Positions 6,691-12,832 of a stretch of DNA of 13,302 bases are shown here, one piece after another. Source of the DNA: Candidatus Babeliales bacterium. GTDB taxonomy: Bacteria; Babelota; Babeliae; Babelales; JANWKD01. The first letter of the stretch is position 1. Each line of letters opens with the position of its first letter. The notes under the pieces were generated by a model. It was not told where the DNA came from, did no database searches, and saw only the letters and a list, made by a program, of their open reading frames with translations. The position numbers and the translations under genes are program-made. The DNA lies in assembly GCA_025451595.1 (NCBI GenBank), contig JANWKD010000014.1:1-13302 (forward strand), given 5' to 3'.

Positions 6691-8079
6691 ATGTATAGAA
6701 AAAAAGCGCATCTTCACTTTATTGGTATTGGTGGTATTGGCATGAGTGGTATTGCCAAAATTCTTAACTATCAAGGCTATACCATTTCTGGTTGCGATCT
6801 TGACTTAGAACAACAAAGTATTGTTGATTTGCAGCAAATAGGTTGTCATATTTATCACGGAAATAACACGCTTGCGTGCCATGATTCTTCTATTGATATT
6901 GTTGTTTATTCTTCAGCTATAAAAGATCAAAACCCCGAAATTGTTGCAGCTCAACAGCGAGGAATTCCCACAATACCTCGCGCTCTCATGCTTGCAGAAC
7001 TGATGCGTACAAAATTTAGTATTGCTATTGCCGGCGCTCACGGGAAAACAACTACCACGTCACTTATTTCACACATTCTTATTGAAGCCCAACGAGATCC
7101 GACAGTCATTGTTGGAGGACATTTAAAAAATATCTCATCGAATGCTCAATATGGACATGGTGACTTTTTGGTAGCCGAAGCTGACGAGAGCGATCGTTCT
7201 TTAGTGCATTTGCAAGCGACGCTTGCTGTTGTGACTAATATTGATTTAGAACATCTGGATGTATATAGCGATATTGAAGATATTAAAGCTACTTTTAAGC
7301 AATTTTTGAATAATTTACCGTTCTACGGAAAAGCATTTATATGCATTGAAAATCCACATATACAATCATTATTACCATTACCTCATCTAAAAACAATTAA
7401 ATATGGTTTTAATGCTACGCTTGCAGATATTTACGCAACTCATATTATGCTGCATCGCGATCATGCTACGTTTGACGTATATCATAAATCAGTGTACTTA
7501 GGAAATATCTATAGCAATATGCCTGGTACGCACAATATTTTAAACTGCCTGGCCGCAATTGCAATTGGATTAGAGCTTGAAATAGAATTTCCTATGATTG
7601 CAAAAGCACTTGCAAGTTTTAAAGGGATTGATCGTCGTTTCACCTTTAAAGGGCTCTTTAATAATGCTGAAATATTTGATGATTATGGTCACCATCCTGA
7701 AGAAATAAAAAATACGCTGCAAGTTGCTCGCCATCGAGCTCAAAAAAAGCTTATTGTTGCCTTTCAACCTCATCGCTATACGCGTACTCAAAAGCTTTGG
7801 CAACATTTTATTGATATGTTTTTAGAAAGCCCGATAGATCATCTGATCATTACCGATATTTATCCTTCCAGCGAGATTCCGATTGATACTATTAATTCGG
7901 TGCGCTTCGTGCAGGACCTACAGCGGCACAAGCCTTCATTTAGCGTTACGTACGTTCCTCTAGACGCTGATTTTAGTGCCTTAAAAAAAGAGATTGCACA
8001 ACGTGCCAATCCTGATGATCTTATTTTACTGCAAGGAGCTGGCAAGATTAATAAGTTGGCAAAATATTTGACTGAATAG
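6691..8079 (+). CDS. murC: UDP-N-acetylmuramate--L-alanine ligase
   Basis: A 462-residue cytoplasmic ATP-dependent Mur ligase that adds L-alanine to UDP-MurNAc, the first amino-acid step of peptidoglycan synthesis. Visible motifs: N-terminal Rossmann FIGIGGIGMSGIA (10-22), P-loop AGAHGKTTTT (114-123), central EADESD (163-168) and NIDLEHLD (183-190), and C-terminal DDYGHHPEEI (330-339) with FQPHRYTRT (358-366) and DIYPSSE. Length and motif order are normal; MurC rather than MurD/E/F/Mpl is indicated by GIGGIGMSGIA with DDYGHHP. Start ATG at 6691 is preceded by TAGGA about 10 nt upstream. No murB, ddl or ftsQ is next to it, so it is not in a standard dcw cluster here. The presence of murC indicates that this organism makes peptidoglycan. 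Confidence 0.97.
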   Translation: MYRKKAHLHFIGIGGIGMSGIAKILNYQGYTISGCDLDLEQQSIVDLQQIGCHIYHGNNTLACHDSSIDIVVYSSAIKDQNPEIVAAQQRGIPTIPRALMLAELMRTKFSIAIAGAHGKTTTTSLISHILIEAQRDPTVIVGGHLKNISSNAQYGHGDFLVAEADESDRSLVHLQATLAVVTNIDLEHLDVYSDIEDIKATFKQFLNNLPFYGKAFICIENPHIQSLLPLPHLKTIKYGFNATLADIYATHIMLHRDHATFDVYHKSVYLGNIYSNMPGTHNILNCLAAIAIGLELEIEFPMIAKALASFKGIDRRFTFKGLFNNAEIFDDYGHHPEEIKNTLQVARHRAQKKLIVAFQPHRYTRTQKLWQHFIDMFLESPIDHLIITDIYPSSEIPIDTINSVRFVQDLQRHKPSFSVTYVPLDADFSALKKEIAQRANPDDLILLQGAGKINKLAKYLTE

Positions 8080-8240
8080 CATTTTTTGAAAAAAAGTTCT
8101 TTCTCTTGATTAACTTTTTTTATCAATTCGTTGATTTTCTATTTGAATATTTATTATGCTCGATAACAGAGGTAATGATATTAGACCTTATGCGAAATAA
8201 TTTTGGATATAAATATGATCCTTTTATGCGCTATGGTTCG

Positions 8241-8431
8241 ATACAATTTTTCTTCCGACTACGTTTCTTCTATCGAAGTTTTCCACTCTCGAAGTTCTCA
8301 ACTCCGACGGACAGGAACGAAAAACCACTTGGAGCCGTCGCCAGGGCTATGGCCCACAGGCACCACGAGCGCACTTAAGTCGAAATCGCTCATCCCGAGT
8401 GATTTCCGCAGGAAATTGTATCGAGGGATTA
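8241..8431. repeat. Intergenic repeat copy A (full length)
   Basis: Fills about half of the 395-nt gene-free gap 8080-8474. It runs from TACAATTTTTCTT (8242-8254), through the TCCGACTACG...TATCGAAG block (8254-8291), ACGAAAAACCACTTGGA (8317-8333) and CTATGGCCCACAGGCAC (8347-8363), to a terminal hairpin at 8391-8430. Each block recurs in copy B-left, B-right or C. It is more G/C-rich than the surrounding DNA. Short open frames across it (for example 8106-8378 and 8203-8448) encode proteins with no domain and start far from any ribosome binding site, so I treat the whole stretch as noncoding. Outside the repeat, 8080-8240 shows nothing recognisable. Confidence 0.75.
8391..8430. repeat. Terminal hairpin of repeat A
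   Basis: CATCCCGAGTG at 8391-8401 and TATCGAGGGAT at 8419-8429 flank an inner stem ATTTCC (8402-8407) / GGAAAT (8411-8416) with loop GCA. ATCCC pairs with GGGAT at the base. The inner-stem sequence differs from that of both B copies while remaining fully paired. Confidence 0.75.
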
Positions 8432-8474
8432 AGCGTTATTTTGCATAAGATCAATTAGCAATGAGGAAAGTCTC

Positions 8475-8849
8475 ATGAAAAAAATACTATATTTTATAAT
8501 AAGTTCTCTCTTGATAGCCAATCTTCAGGCAGGAAGCGGTTGTGGCTGGGGAAGTTTTTTTGGCGGCTTTACCGGAGCGTGTGTCGGTAATTGCCTTTCG
8601 CAACCGCGACAAGTCGTCGTTCAACAACCTGCGTCAACAGTTCAACGTGAACTAATTATTCAGCAACCCGTTTATCAAAATGGCCGTCCTAAAAGAGCGA
8701 AGCAACACCATTCATTCGACAATCAAGCACGTATTGAAGAAGCGAAAGCACGACAAGAAGAAGCTGCAGCACAAAAGGCTCGCGCAGATGCTGAACGCGC
8801 TCAAGCAGAACTCGAACTACACCGTTTAAAAAATAAAGCTCAGGAATAA
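8475..8849 (+). CDS. Exported glycine-rich protein with C-terminal coiled coil
   Basis: A 124-residue protein of unknown function. Start ATG at 8475 has GAGGAAAG just upstream. Residues 1-19 form a Sec signal with cleavage after LQA. Residues 20-40 are rich in Gly and Cys (GCGWGSFFGGFTGACVGNC, three cysteines, glycine-zipper spacing). Residues 41-80 are Gln/Val-rich with a basic patch (RPKRAKQHH). Residues 84-122 are a long helix of Ala, Glu, Arg and Gln (ARIEEAKARQEEAAAQKARA and onward) that should form a coiled coil. The composition suggests an envelope protein with a short membrane-associated or self-assembling N-terminus and an elongated helix. The gene starts 44 nt after repeat A and precedes the TrxR-Trx gene by 166 nt. 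No enzyme motif is visible. Confidence 0.75.
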   Translation: MKKILYFIISSLLIANLQAGSGCGWGSFFGGFTGACVGNCLSQPRQVVVQQPASTVQRELIIQQPVYQNGRPKRAKQHHSFDNQARIEEAKARQEEAAAQKARADAERAQAELELHRLKNKAQE

Positions 8850-8942
8850 ATTAACCCCGGAAAACCAATTTTGCCATTCATCTCCGTATTGAAAGCCAGA
8901 GTTTTTTGGGGATAAAAAAAATATTGCATCCTTTCGTTTCTT

Positions 8943-8948
8943 TATACT
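8943..8948 (+). promoter_or_regulatory. Candidate -10 box upstream of the TrxR-Trx gene
   Basis: TATACT matches the TATAAT consensus at five of six positions, about 68 nt before the ATG at 9016. No convincing -35 lies at the right distance (TTGCAT at 8924-8929 leaves only 13 nt). If used, transcription would start just before the hairpin at 8962-8997. Confidence 0.3.
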
Positions 8949-8961
8949 AATCTAGTTTTAT

Positions 8962-8997
8962 ATAAAAGATGATCATCAATCATTGATCATCTTTTAT
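8962..8997 (+). terminator. Strong 14-bp hairpin before the TrxR-Trx gene
   Basis: ATAAAAGATGATCA (8962-8975) is the exact inverted copy of TGATCATCTTTTAT (8984-8997), with an 8-nt loop. The A-run on the left and T-run on the right give the shape of a bidirectional terminator, which would end the transcript of the gene at 8475-8849. It lies only 8 nt before the Shine-Dalgarno of the next gene, so it could instead be a leader hairpin or attenuator of that mRNA. Confidence 0.6.
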
Positions 8998-9005
8998 TGA
9001 GCCTC

Positions 9006-9011
9006 AAAGGA
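9006..9011 (+). promoter_or_regulatory. Ribosome binding site fixing the TrxR-Trx start
   Basis: AAAGGA stands 4 nt before the ATG at 9016. The next in-frame ATG (9121), which would remove the export signal, has no Shine-Dalgarno sequence. This supports translation of the signal-bearing form. Confidence 0.6.
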
Positions 9012-9015
9012 TGCA

Positions 9016-10437
9016 ATGCGTGCCTGTTTTTTTTTAGCAGTTCATATAGTTTTTGTCCCTTTCTTTGCGCATGATCAAGAAATTGATAAAGTATCTTTTA
9101 CGCAATTTTTAAACGAGTATATGTCATCAAATCAAACAATCCCTCTAATACCCGTTCTTGTTATTGGTGGAGGGCCTGCTGGCCTTGCTGCTGCATTACA
9201 AACGGCACGCGCTCAATTAAAAACCGTGATTTTCACGAAAGAAATTGGTGGGAATTTAAGCAAAGCAAACCTCGTTGAAAATTGGCCAGGAAAAACTCGC
9301 ACCACTGGCATTGCAATTATTGAAGAACTAGAACAACAAGTACGATCCTTTGGTGCTGAAATTGCCACTGAAATGGTTATTCATATTGATGTTTCGCATT
9401 GGCCTTATACGGTTCATACCGAATCAGGTAAGAGATTTCAGGTATTCGTTATTATTATTGCAACCGGTGGTACTGAGATATTGCCACAGGTTCCCGGCAT
9501 CAAAGAATATTTTGGTAAAGGAATTGGTACCTGCCCCATTTGTGACGCACCTTTTGATAAAGGAAAAACCGTTGCTGTCTTTGGCAATAATGATTTTGCT
9601 GCAGACAAAGCATTACGATCGGCTCAATTTGCTCAGCATGTTATTTTATTCATTGAGGATGAAAATCCTATTATTACAACAAAAGTGTTAGAGTATATTA
9701 AAGAAAGTGAAAATATTACAGTTCAAACAAATAAACAACTAGTACAGCTGATTGGAAATAACAAAAAGCTACTGGCACTTGAGCTTTTTGATAAAAAAAA
9801 TAAAACCTCTGAGATTATGCCGATACAACGAGTCTATTTTGCACTGGGCTTTACACCTAATTCCTCAATATGTCCGGCTCTATCGACTGATGCGAATAGT
9901 TACATACAAATTTATAACGATACCCAGCAAACGTCTATTCCTGCAATCTTTGCAGCAGGTACGGTTGAAGATAAAATATATCAAAAAGCCGCCAACGTAA
10001 GCGGCAGAGGCGTGCAAGCTGGTCTAGATGCGATTAATTTTTTGCAAAAAATATTATTCAATGAAAATGAATTAAAATTAAAATCTCGCTACTATAAATC
10101 AAATACGCTTGCCCCGCTAGAGTTAATAAATACCGTAGCACAATTGCATGATTGTTTAAAAAAATACGATTATATTGTTCTCGATTTTTATATTAAAAGT
10201 TGTCCCGCATGCAAACGGTTAATGCCTTTACTTGAGCAATTGGCCGAACAATATGAAAACAAAATTAAGTTTTTAACGATTGATTATGAACAATCGCAGG
10301 AGCTTGTTGAGCTATTTGACATTGAAGAAGTGCCTACGCTCTTTTTAATTAAAAATGGTTCGATTATTGCCCGTACTGAAACTATATTACACTCGATACC
10401 ACAGCTTGAGCAGTTTATCCTTCAACTACTAAAATAA
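9016..10437 (+). CDS. Exported thioredoxin reductase-thioredoxin fusion
   Basis: A 473-residue two-domain redox protein. Residues 1-18 are hydrophobic and read as an export signal. Residues 45-345 are a thioredoxin-reductase-type flavoprotein: FAD Rossmann VLVIGGGPAGLAAAL (47-61), redox pair CPIC (173-176) followed by DAPF, and the C-terminal FAAGTVEDKIY (312-322) with SGRGVQAGLDA. Residues 366-473 are a thioredoxin fold with CPAC (396-399) and the cis-proline loop EEVPTLF (437-443). Electrons would pass from the flavin to CPIC and then to CPAC. Odd points: the NADPH site is degenerate (FGNNDFAA instead of GGGxSA, and no HRRxxFR), and the FAD-contact Asp of AAGD is Thr. The native reductant may therefore differ from NADPH. 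Fusions of this type are known from Mycobacterium leprae, without a signal peptide. The orphan gene at 10460 follows 22 nt after its stop codon. Confidence 0.88.
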   Translation: MRACFFLAVHIVFVPFFAHDQEIDKVSFTQFLNEYMSSNQTIPLIPVLVIGGGPAGLAAALQTARAQLKTVIFTKEIGGNLSKANLVENWPGKTRTTGIAIIEELEQQVRSFGAEIATEMVIHIDVSHWPYTVHTESGKRFQVFVIIIATGGTEILPQVPGIKEYFGKGIGTCPICDAPFDKGKTVAVFGNNDFAADKALRSAQFAQHVILFIEDENPIITTKVLEYIKESENITVQTNKQLVQLIGNNKKLLALELFDKKNKTSEIMPIQRVYFALGFTPNSSICPALSTDANSYIQIYNDTQQTSIPAIFAAGTVEDKIYQKAANVSGRGVQAGLDAINFLQKILFNENELKLKSRYYKSNTLAPLELINTVAQLHDCLKKYDYIVLDFYIKSCPACKRLMPLLEQLAEQYENKIKFLTIDYEQSQELVELFDIEEVPTLFLIKNGSIIARTETILHSIPQLEQFILQLLK

Positions 10438-10444
10438 TGACATG

Positions 10445-10451
10445 AGAAAGG
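10445..10451 (+). promoter_or_regulatory. Ribosome binding site fixing the next start
   Basis: AGAAAGG lies 8 nt before the ATG at 10460. The earlier in-frame ATG at 10442 overlaps this site and has no site of its own, so 10460 is preferred. Confidence 0.6.
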
Positions 10452-10459
10452 TTTTTTGT

Positions 10460-11452
10460 ATGTTAAAACGCACGTTAATAACTTTATTGCTTTATACCAT
10501 TTCAAATTTCTCTATGCATAATGGCGATACTATTTTGCAAAATAAAGAAATTATTTCTATTGTCTGCAATGGCCCGCATAAAATTTTCGATCTCTATAAT
10601 TTTCCTATGTCTCATCTTAAATTGGGATCAACTACTAATATACGCTCATCGTACGGCTGGCCAAAACGTGGTAAGAATTTTGATAAAGGAGTTTATTTTC
10701 TTTCTAAAAAACATTCGATTGAAATAGGTGACAATCCAAGCCCCGTCGCACAAAAAATTAATGAAATTTTACCATCGACATTATTTGAAGAGGAATATGC
10801 GCCTAGCTACAAAACAAATACACCAAACGATATGTTTGACATTGCAGTTGACTTAAAAGATAGGCAATCAATCGGTACCAATGCTATTCATCAGTTATAC
10901 ACTATCTTGGGGTTCAAAACAGAGCTACAATCGCGATCTACTGGATTATCCGTTGCTTATTCATGCAAAGAATTTTCTAATTTAAAAAGAATAAAAAAAT
11001 TGAATACGCCAATAAATGTTTATCGTAATATTATGAAATTGCCACAAAAAATTTTAATTCGATTAAAAGAATATATCACTAATGCGTATTATAAATACAC
11101 GGGTTTTGATGAATTAGTTACGGGAAAATTCACTCACGAAGAAGAGCTGAATAAATGGATAACCGATGAAGATTCAGATAAAGAGCTTATAACCTGGATT
11201 AAAAAGCATAATCTTAATAATAAATTATTTTTTAAAAAAGAATTTTCCAACGATCCAAATCATCCTGAACTATATACTATTGTTAATACCAAGATCGAAT
11301 CAATTTGGAAATCAATTGAACCAATTATATCTCAAGAAAAAAATGTTGCTATCATTAACAAGCTGTATGTATATCTTGAGCTGTTGACTATTTGGGAAGT
11401 GTTTCGAAATATACATAAAATTCAACGGGATCATTGTAAAAAAACAATTTAA
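10460..11452 (+). CDS. Exported hypothetical protein
   Basis: A 330-residue protein of unknown function, taking the ATG at 10460 (an in-frame ATG at 10442 would add six residues). The N-terminus MLKRTLITLLLYTISNFS is a Sec-type signal. The mature protein is rich in Lys, Asn and Ile, with no internal membrane segment. It has an N-terminal part with short strands (IISIVCNGPHKIFDLYNFP, YGWPKRGKNFDKGVYFLS) and a helical C-terminal half. That half holds a charged stretch (EEELNKWITDEDSDKELITW) and repeated W/I heptads. Two cysteines remain after the signal. It follows the TrxR-Trx gene by 22 nt, so the two are probably co-transcribed; a role in envelope thiol chemistry is possible from position only. 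Size and export are compatible with a secreted effector, but nothing in the sequence proves this. Its 3' end is followed by repeat B. Confidence 0.75.
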   Translation: MLKRTLITLLLYTISNFSMHNGDTILQNKEIISIVCNGPHKIFDLYNFPMSHLKLGSTTNIRSSYGWPKRGKNFDKGVYFLSKKHSIEIGDNPSPVAQKINEILPSTLFEEEYAPSYKTNTPNDMFDIAVDLKDRQSIGTNAIHQLYTILGFKTELQSRSTGLSVAYSCKEFSNLKRIKKLNTPINVYRNIMKLPQKILIRLKEYITNAYYKYTGFDELVTGKFTHEEELNKWITDEDSDKELITWIKKHNLNNKLFFKKEFSNDPNHPELYTIVNTKIESIWKSIEPIISQEKNVAIINKLYVYLELLTIWEVFRNIHKIQRDHCKKTI

Positions 11453-11477
11453 TTTTTGATACAATGCTAAATTTGCT

Positions 11478-11598
11478 TCATCCCTCGATACATTTTGCTT
11501 CGCAAAACACTCGGGATGACCTCTTGAGCTTATTCGTTCATCGTGCCTGTGGGCCATAGTCATAGCGATGGCCTAAGTGATTTAACTTCATTCCTTTG
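11478..11598. repeat. Intergenic repeat copy B-left (inverted)
   Basis: Left half of the 367-nt gene-free gap 11453-11819. It is a partial copy of the A repeat in the opposite orientation: hairpin at 11480-11517, then GTGCCTGTGGGCCATAG (11543-11559), the exact reverse complement of 8347-8363. After that it matches A only loosely (GCGATGGCCTAAGTG). The hairpin uses ATTTTGC / GCAAAAC with loop TTC. It begins 26 nt after the stop of the exported orphan gene. Open frames across it are taken as chance. Confidence 0.7.
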
Positions 11599-11615
11599 CG
11601 CCAAAGTTTATCGTG

Positions 11616-11862
11616 GTACAATTTTTCTTTCAAATAAATTTCTTTTATCGAATATTTCAGCTTACGTCACGTTAATACGAGCCTATTGGCTCTGCAATCT
11701 TCTCGAGAACGAACTGGTACGAAAAAGCACTTGGATCCTCGTCATTTTTTATGGCCATACATTCGATCTTGAGACTGTACCGCAATTAGTGGCAGTAATA
11801 AGGTTATAATAAAGCGTAATCATCCCGAGTGTTTTGCAAAGCAAAATGTATCGAGGGATTCA
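11616..11862. repeat. Intergenic repeat copy B-right
   Basis: Same orientation as copy A. It starts with TACAATTTTTCTT (11617-11629, identical to 8242-8254), followed by TTTCTTTTATCGAA (11639-11652; 13 of 14 bases match A). ACGAAAAAGCACTTGGA (11719-11735) matches 8317-8333 at 16 of 17 bases, and the copy ends in the hairpin 11821-11860. The centre has drifted. With B-left it forms an inverted pair whose hairpins are the outer ends. Its right end overlaps the last 14 codons, including the stop, of the lipoprotein gene. Confidence 0.7.
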
Positions 11863-12278
11863 TCATAAACATCTGAGAAATTGTATTCTTTTTTTCCGAT
11901 GCAAATAAAGACCTGTATTATCTTTTTTGGCTGTAAACGAATAGATATGATACAGCTTTGAGAAGGATTTTCATAATTTAATACGTATTCATGATTTTTA
12001 ACATAAAATTGAGCCACTCTTTGCCAACCCCTCAATTCCATTTCTTGATGATAAAAATCAATTAAAAAGGTTGGATCTGCTTCGACCTGATATGCACAAT
12101 AGATTGCATCTTCTACTCTTGATGAAAATTCATACCCTTTAATGAGCTGTGCGTTAAAGTAAAAAGGCACATCTGAGCATTTCATTTCTTGATGTGCCTT
12201 ACTATCAACTTTTGGAGTTTTTCTATACGTACAACTCGAAAAGACAAGAAAAATAGGTACGAGCATTAAATATATCAA
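11820..12278 (-). CDS. Small lipoprotein of unknown function
   Basis: A 152-residue protein. The frame opens with TTG at 12278, overlapping the rplS stop as TTGA; an ATG four codons later (12266) is the alternative. The N-terminus LMLVPIFLVFSSC gives a short hydrophobic signal ending in a lipobox-like FSSC, so Cys16 is probably lipidated and the protein anchored in the envelope. The body shows DFYHQEMELRGWQRV (79-93), a pattern of an aromatic pair, QM, and GW that occurs in several families of small lipoproteins, and then beta-strands (EYVLNYENPS, CIISIRLQPK, QVFICIG). I cannot name the family. The last 13 residues (ESLDTFCFAKHSG) and part of the TGA are read from the repeat hairpin at 11821-11860. 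Position after rplS suggests read-through from the ribosomal operon. Confidence 0.8.
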   Translation of the reverse strand: MIYLMLVPIFLVFSSCTYRKTPKVDSKAHQEMKCSDVPFYFNAQLIKGYEFSSRVEDAIYCAYQVEADPTFLIDFYHQEMELRGWQRVAQFYVKNHEYVLNYENPSQSCIISIRLQPKKIIQVFICIGKKEYNFSDVYDESLDTFCFAKHSG

Positions 12279-12676
12279 ATAGCAGGACTTTCTTGTTTCA
12301 TTTTTTGCTCACGACCTAATACCTTTTCTTCAACACGAGCTGCTTTACCAATACGCTTTCTCATATAATATAATTTTGAACGGCGTATTTTTCCGCTGCG
12401 AACAAACTTAATAGAATCAATGCGCGGGGAGTAGTAGGGAAAAATCCGTTCTACTGGCACCGCATTTGCACCAATTTTACGCACCGTAAACGTGCTAGAG
12501 ATGCCATTATTTTTCATAGCGATAACGTCACCTTCAAACATTTGAATACGTTCTTTATCGCCTTCTTTAATCTTTTGCGCAATAACTATTGTGTCACCAA
12601 TCTTAAAATCAGGAAATTTTCGACCAATAGTCCCGATGCTGGTTATTGTTTCTTTTGTATATTTTTTTGCCTTCAT
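12275..12676 (-). CDS. rplS: 50S ribosomal protein L19
   Basis: A 133-residue ribosomal protein from the ATG at 12676, at the 30S-50S interface. Signature segments are all present: FKIGDTIVI (24-32), KERIQMFEGDVIA (41-53), STFTVRKIGA (61-70), VERIFPYYSPRIDSI (75-89), and the closing SGKIRRSKLYYMRKRIGKAAR (94-114). The frame stays open to 12730, but the longer version would start inside a candidate promoter and adds unrelated residues; AAAGGA 7 nt before 12676 fixes the start. The C-terminal tail (RVEEKVLGREQKMKQESPAI) is about 15 residues longer than in many L19 proteins. Upstream on the same strand is the methyltransferase gene, the arrangement of the rpsP-rimM-trmD-rplS operon; the lipoprotein follows with a 4-nt overlap. 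Confidence 0.96.
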   Translation of the reverse strand: MKAKKYTKETITSIGTIGRKFPDFKIGDTIVIAQKIKEGDKERIQMFEGDVIAMKNNGISSTFTVRKIGANAVPVERIFPYYSPRIDSIKFVRSGKIRRSKLYYMRKRIGKAARVEEKVLGREQKMKQESPAI

Positions 12677-12683
12677 AAGCATA

Positions 12684-12689
12684 TCCTTT
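12684..12689 (-). promoter_or_regulatory. Ribosome binding site fixing the rplS start
   Basis: AAAGGA on the minus strand, 7 nt before the ATG at 12676. It excludes the upstream in-frame start at 12730 and is too close (1 nt) to the intermediate ATG at 12682. Confidence 0.7.
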
Positions 12690-12728
12690 GCCAAATATAT
12701 TAGAGCAGCATAGTATGATGATATTACC

Positions 12729-12756
12729 ATTGTACAATAAATAGTGATATCTGCAA
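12729..12756 (-). promoter_or_regulatory. Candidate rplS promoter
   Basis: On the minus strand TTGCAG (12751-12756), 16-nt spacer, TACAAT (12729-12734; five of six match). It lies in the 156-nt gap between the methyltransferase and rplS and would give an rplS mRNA with a leader of about 45 nt. Extra expression of rplS separate from the upstream operon is plausible. Confidence 0.4.
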
Positions 12757-12832
12757 CCCTAGCTACGTTTTTTCACATTTTTTCTAACAGAAATTTTCAA
12801 CGAAGTATCAATATACCAATCTGACTTTCACC

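Noticed and set aside
8106..8448. Two overlapping open frames of 81-90 codons after murC
   Set aside because: They run through repeat A in different frames, have no ribosome binding site and no domain. Peptides such as AMAHRHHERT are translations of the repeat.
8855..8911. CCCCGGAAAAC pairing with GTTTTTTGGGG across 35 nt
   Set aside because: Eleven pairs including two G-U are possible, but there is no T-run after it, the loop is long, and it could be chance in this A/T-rich gap.
11312..11809. Open frames of 83-88 codons on both strands around repeat B
   Set aside because: The minus frame reads the repeat hairpin (HPECFAKQNVSRDE) and overlaps the orphan gene antisense; the plus frame is repeat sequence without a start signal.
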